A DNA stretch of 64,000 bases, taken from the NCBI GenBank assembly GCA_024640225.1, contig JAHEFK010000016.1:48663-112662 (forward strand), written 5' to 3'. The position numbers were made by a program, and so were the translations under genes. This document shows, in pieces, positions 62,228 through 64,000 of the stretch (the stretch's first letter is position 1; each line of letters opens with the position of its first letter). The DNA is from Bacteroidota bacterium (GTDB lineage Bacteria; Bacteroidota; Bacteroidia; Chitinophagales; Chitinophagaceae). The notes under the pieces are model-generated. The model was not told the origin of the DNA and did no database searches. It saw only the letters and a program-made list of their open reading frames with translations.

Positions 62228-63685
62228 TTATAACTTCAATCTTAAAACTTTACAAATAATAACATCATTGTAGGTGTCTAAGATTTTATAACTATACTTT
62301 TTAGAGAGTTGTTCTTTTAAATGAGCTTGACTTACAATCACTTCATCTCCAACTAGTAATTCATTAATGCCCTTAGTGGAAATAGAACTGCCTGCATCAT
62401 TGAGCATGTGAAGATAGAACGTAATGTTAGCATTGTATTCATCATAAACAACATATTGATGCTGAATAACCTTATGTTCTTTAATTACCTTTTTAAAGTA
62501 ATATGGAATTTCATTATAATAATAATTAATAGATGGCTCCACAGGATTCATCGTTTTAGATACTATCATTTTAAATGGGAACGCAAAAATTACAACTAAG
62601 AACAATAAAGGCCTATAGTTATATTTAATTTTAAAATCTGCAATTGCACTTTTACTAAGTTGCTCATAGGTAAAGTATAAAAGCAAAGCAAGGAGTATAG
62701 CAAGGAAAGGATACATAGGCAAATTGTACCATGGCACTTTCGTTTTAGCTGTTGAAATAATTAAAAAATAAGTTGTTACAAGACAGGTTACAAAAATTGA
62801 TACCCGATTTGTAAGCTTATTATTTATAGTGAGACTTACCAAAAGTGAAACCGGCACTAATAAACACCAATAACTATAATCATAATCTACGATCAAATTA
62901 AAATAATAAAAGAAATCATGATCGTGATTTTCAATCACATGAAAAAAACGACCTCCTAATTCATTTACTTTTACAGCCTCCCAATAACCTGGATTTAGTT
63001 GCTCTCTCACTATATAATAAGAAGCTGCTACAGCCAAACAAGAAAATAACCCAATATAGGTATGTTTATTTTTTAGCATAGGAATAACTCGCTTGCTGTA
63101 TATGGCATACAAAAGAATTCCTGGCCAAAAAAGCAGACCGGCCACTCCTTTTGTAAGCACGGCAAAAGCAGAAAAAGCAAAAAATAAATAAAGATTTTTG
63201 AGCCGCTGCTCCTGAATAAAATAAAAAAAGTTAAAGCAGGCAAGTGTTGTAAATAAGATTAGTAATACATCATAATCGCCCGTTCTAGAACCATGTAGTT
63301 CTACAAATCCATTGGTAGTAATTAAAACTAAAACAGCTATTATACCAATTACATTATTTTTAAAAATTCTTTTAAGAAAATAGAAAATCGAAAAGCACAA
63401 CATTAATGTTGCTAAAGCTATTGGAAGCCTTACAGCAAGCTCATTAACGCCTATGACTTGCATAAACAAAGCTTGGATTGCAATTAGTAATGTAGGTTTT
63501 GTGCTCCACATATCTGGCGCACCATAAAAATAACTTACTATATAATTATGATTATGGTACATTTCATACGCATTATTCGCCAATCTAGATTCATCCCAAA
63601 CTCTAATTGGAAATGAATCTAAATGACTAAATATAGGCAGGGCAACCAAGACTAATACAATAAGATATGGAAACAACCTATTCAT
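62228..63685 (-). CDS. GT39/ArnT-like membrane glycosyltransferase
   Basis: A 485-residue protein with about 11-12 membrane helices. RVWDESRLANNAYEM near residue 31 contains the catalytic Asp-Glu pair placed after the first helix in PMT/ArnT enzymes, and WSTKPTLLIAIQALFM follows the expected pattern. It would take a sugar from polyprenyl phosphate and attach it to a periplasmic acceptor such as lipid A, protein or glycan. The polyprenol-phosphate sugar synthase at 41444 may make its donor. It is 28 bases downstream of the S9 peptidase gene. Confidence 0.87.
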   Translation of the reverse strand: MNRLFPYLIVLVLVALPIFSHLDSFPIRVWDESRLANNAYEMYHNHNYIVSYFYGAPDMWSTKPTLLIAIQALFMQVIGVNELAVRLPIALATLMLCFSIFYFLKRIFKNNVIGIIAVLVLITTNGFVELHGSRTGDYDVLLILFTTLACFNFFYFIQEQRLKNLYLFFAFSAFAVLTKGVAGLLFWPGILLYAIYSKRVIPMLKNKHTYIGLFSCLAVAASYYIVREQLNPGYWEAVKVNELGGRFFHVIENHDHDFFYYFNLIVDYDYSYWCLLVPVSLLVSLTINNKLTNRVSIFVTCLVTTYFLIISTAKTKVPWYNLPMYPFLAILLALLLYFTYEQLSKSAIADFKIKYNYRPLLFLVVIFAFPFKMIVSKTMNPVEPSINYYYNEIPYYFKKVIKEHKVIQHQYVVYDEYNANITFYLHMLNDAGSSISTKGINELLVGDEVIVSQAHLKEQLSKKYSYKILDTYNDVIICKVLRLKL

Positions 63686-63713
63686 ACAATTTCTTAATTT
63701 GAAAATTCACAAT

Positions 63714-64000
63714 CTACTTCAAGGTCTCATCGAGCCATTTGAAAAATTCTCGTTGCCATACCAATGCATTGTGTGCGTGCGATACCCAATGGTTTTCGTT
63801 TGGCAAGTACAGTAATTTACTTTTTATGCCTTTCAATTGCGCTGCCTGAAATGCTTGCAAACCTTGCTCTATAGGCACACGATAATCTAATCCACCTTGA
63901 ATAACCATTATAGGCGTATTCCAATTCGCTACATAATTACTTGGACTAAATTTCTTATAACTTTCTGGTTTTGAATCTTGCCAGTAATTGCCTCCAATAT
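63714..64000 (-). CDS. S9 prolyl oligopeptidase family protein, C-terminal part
   Basis: The gene continues past the right edge; only about 95 C-terminal residues are visible, and the frame stays open to the last base. The visible part carries IQGGLDYRVPIEQGLQAF with the catalytic aspartate and YLPNENHWVSHAHN with the catalytic histidine of the alpha/beta-hydrolase domain, as in S9 (DPP-IV/acylaminoacyl peptidase-like) enzymes. The serine motif and N-terminal propeller would lie outside. Ending FFKWLDETLK is typical. Confidence 0.85.
   Translation of the reverse strand, partial: IGGNYWQDSKPESYKKFSPSNYVANWNTPIMVIQGGLDYRVPIEQGLQAFQAAQLKGIKSKLLYLPNENHWVSHAHNALVWQREFFKWLDETLK

Overview
This 64 kb window is ordinary-looking chromosome from an AT-rich Bacteroidota, most like the Chitinophagaceae/Sphingobacteriia group. 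The evidence is a gliding-motility GldE downstream of mutY-ssb, a multicopper oxidase with a type IX secretion (T9SS) C-terminal tail, WbqC and GWxTD proteins, a Bacteroidota-type LptD, few Shine-Dalgarno sequences, and several matches to the Bacteroidota promoter (TTG, about 19-21 bases, then TAnnTTTG). I see no phage, transposon, CRISPR array or defence island. Genes are tightly packed, with many 1-20 base overlaps and hairpin terminators shared by convergent genes.

Layout. 0-4 kb: a secreted metzincin-like protease and two unknown exported proteins. 4-8 kb: a lone transketolase N-terminal subunit, then mutY, ssb and gldE. 8-12 kb: a co-directional redox set of multicopper oxidase, thioredoxin-fold protein, beta-barrel-like protein and c-type cytochrome lipoprotein. 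12-14 kb: tRNA-Pro(UGG), tRNA-Ser(GCU) and dnaA. 14-17 kb: a 5'-nucleotidase split into two exported proteins, and NhaA. 17-20.7 kb: a PadR/PspC operon with a striking palindromic operator, and a 2-oxoacid dehydrogenase E2. 20.7-25 kb: LptD, an N-acetylmuramoyl-L-alanine amidase and an EGF-like lipoprotein. 25-29 kb: CcmF, a CxxxY-type CcmE and an agmatinase/arginase-family enzyme.

29-35 kb is a surface-polysaccharide locus (WecG-type and two GT2 glycosyltransferases, a Wzx-like flippase, an O-antigen ligase/polymerase-like protein, a priming sugar transferase). 35-38 kb: NUDIX, then pyrE, a UbiA-family prenyltransferase and maf, with an apparently leaderless pyrE promoter. 38-41.4 kb: a small PaaZ-type operon that includes a 56-residue membrane protein. 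41-48 kb: dolichol-phosphate-mannose-type synthase, WbqC, GWxTD protein, dapF, a Gfo/Idh oxidoreductase, a lipoprotein and a second priming sugar transferase whose reading frame starts before any standard start codon. 48-52 kb: folC, a TonB-like protein, a cysteine-rich radical SAM enzyme and a membrane protein. 52-59 kb: leuS, a class III aminotransferase, UDP-glucose dehydrogenase and UDP-glucuronate decarboxylase (a route to UDP-xylose). 59-64 kb: parE, exonuclease III, a haem-binding protein, a GT39-type membrane glycosyltransferase and a truncated S9 peptidase at the right edge.

The main theme is envelope building: sugar-nucleotide supply, priming, polymer transfer, LPS export and peptidoglycan trimming, with cytochrome c maturation and redox proteins alongside. 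No wholly new multi-gene system stands out. The best leads are local: the PadR operator sitting on its own promoter, the leaderless pyrE promoter, the missing start codon of the second priming transferase, the unannotated 56-residue membrane protein, the CxxxY CcmE and the cysteine-rich radical SAM protein. Start sites were chosen by reading; family calls rest on motifs, not on database searches.
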